DNA from: an uncultured Bacteroidota bacterium
GTDB lineage: Bacteria > Bacteroidota > Bacteroidia > Bacteroidales > SZUA-534
Reading direction: 5' to 3'
Assembly: GCA_937885735.1 (NCBI GenBank)
Contig: CALABN010000144.1
Coordinates: 1-5,906 of the forward strand
DNA length: 5,906 bases
Shown: in pieces, positions 5,399 through 5,906 of the stretch
How positions within the stretch are numbered: the stretch's first letter is position 1
Layout: each line of letters begins with the position of its first letter
Position numbers and translations under genes: made by a program
Notes under the pieces: generated by a model
What the model was told of the DNA's origin: nothing
The model's input: only the letters and a program-made list of their open reading frames with translations
The model's database searches: none

Positions 5399-5906
5399 AT
5401 GAAATCAACAATAACAATAGGCGTTTGCGCCATGGTGCTCGCCTTTACAGCAAAAGACGCTGCCGCACAAATCGGCAAACCTTTCATTCATGACCCATCA
5501 ACAATCGTAGAATGCGAAGGCAAATACTACACATTTGGAACTGGTGGCGGTGGCCTTATTTCAGAAGACGGTTGGACTTGGAATGGCGGTGCAGAACGTC
5601 CTGGTGGCGGTGCTGCACCTGATGCCCTCAAAATAGGTGATCGTTACCTTGTTACCTACAGCGGAACAGGTGGTGGCCTCGGAGGCGGTCACAATGGCCG
5701 TGTACTCACAATGTGGAACAAAACGCTTGATCCTAACTCGCCTAACTTCAAGTTCAGCGAGCCAGTGGAAGTGTCTTTCTCTGACGGCGACGAAGATAAT
5801 GACGCCATTGACCCAGGCTTGCTCCTCGACCCTACTACCGGTAGGCTGTGGCTTTCATACGGTACGTATTTCGGTAGCATACGCCTCGTAGAGCTTGACC
5901 CAGAGT
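5399..5906 (+). CDS. Secreted GH43 (arabinanase-like) glycoside hydrolase, 3' end outside window
   Basis: The ATG at 5399 opens 169 codons with no stop before the window end. Residues 1-23 are a signal peptide (DAAA before Gln24). The mature part is the start of a five-bladed beta-propeller of glycoside hydrolase family 43, which cleaves alpha-L-arabinofuranosyl or beta-xylosyl links with inversion. HDPST at 31-35 carries the catalytic base Asp32, and APDAL at 73-77 is the usual second-blade motif. NDAIDPG at 134-140 carries the pKa-modulating Asp138, and RLWLSYGTYFGSIRLVELDP at 149-168 is the segment typical of endo-1,5-alpha-L-arabinanases. The general-acid Glu should lie downstream of the window. 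It is unusually glycine-rich (21 of residues 41-100). It follows the unknown secreted gene by 30 bases with no terminator between them. Exact substrate (arabinan, arabinoxylan, xylan) is undecided. Confidence 0.92.
   Translation, partial: MKSTITIGVCAMVLAFTAKDAAAQIGKPFIHDPSTIVECEGKYYTFGTGGGGLISEDGWTWNGGAERPGGGAAPDALKIGDRYLVTYSGTGGGLGGGHNGRVLTMWNKTLDPNSPNFKFSEPVEVSFSDGDEDNDAIDPGLLLDPTTGRLWLSYGTYFGSIRLVELDPE

Noticed and set aside
5637..5891. 84-residue + strand ORF near the window end
   Set aside because: It lies in another frame inside the GH43 gene, whose frame carries the HDPS and AIDPG motifs.
4371..5906. Complete polysaccharide utilization locus
   Set aside because: No SusC/SusD pair, sensor-regulator or transporter is visible; only one secreted protein and one partial GH43 can be supported.

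Overview
The window looks like a piece of a Bacteroidota chromosome, probably order Bacteroidales (Prevotella, Bacteroides or Muribaculaceae-like). Four things point that way. None of the four visible gene starts has a Shine-Dalgarno sequence; each sits behind an A/T-rich leader. Promoter elements match the Bacteroidota consensus (TTG, 19-21 bases, TAnnTTTG), most clearly upstream of the tRNA gene. The tRNA gene encodes no CCA end. The protein content (long PurA, a class I/II aminotransferase of a type common in gut Bacteroidales, a secreted GH43 enzyme) fits as well. The genus assignment is inference.

Layout: (1) 2-1111, the 3' two thirds of an acyl-CoA synthetase gene on the + strand, closed by a strong hairpin terminator at 1132-1166. 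(2) 1233-1305, a tRNA-Lys(TTT) gene on the minus strand, with its own canonical promoter (1335-1364) and its own terminator (1200-1229), which faces the synthetase terminator. (3) 1661-2923, purA, adenylosuccinate synthetase, with a -7 box at 1523-1530, a leader of about 120 bases and a terminator at 2943-2990. (4) 3006-4316, a PLP-dependent class I/II aminotransferase with a terminator at 4335-4367. (5) 4589-5368, a secreted protein of unknown function with a beta-sandwich-like C-terminal part. (6) 5399 to the window end, the 5' part of a secreted glycoside hydrolase family 43 (arabinanase-like) gene, cut by the window edge. The ORF at 5399 has no stop within the window, so a stop-to-stop ORF search would miss it.

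The first four genes are housekeeping and look like separate transcription units, each with its own terminator. The last two genes are 30 bases apart, both encode signal peptides and probably form one operon for extracytoplasmic glycan breakdown. The 272-base gap before them holds two inverted repeats: a 9+9 dyad at 4528-4551 and a 7+7 repeat at 4415-4443. These are the best candidates for regulatory sites in the window. No SusC/SusD pair, sugar sensor, mobile element, CRISPR array or riboswitch is visible. The least explained part is the 4371-5906 region: the unknown secreted protein, its glycine-rich GH43 partner and the dyad in front of them.
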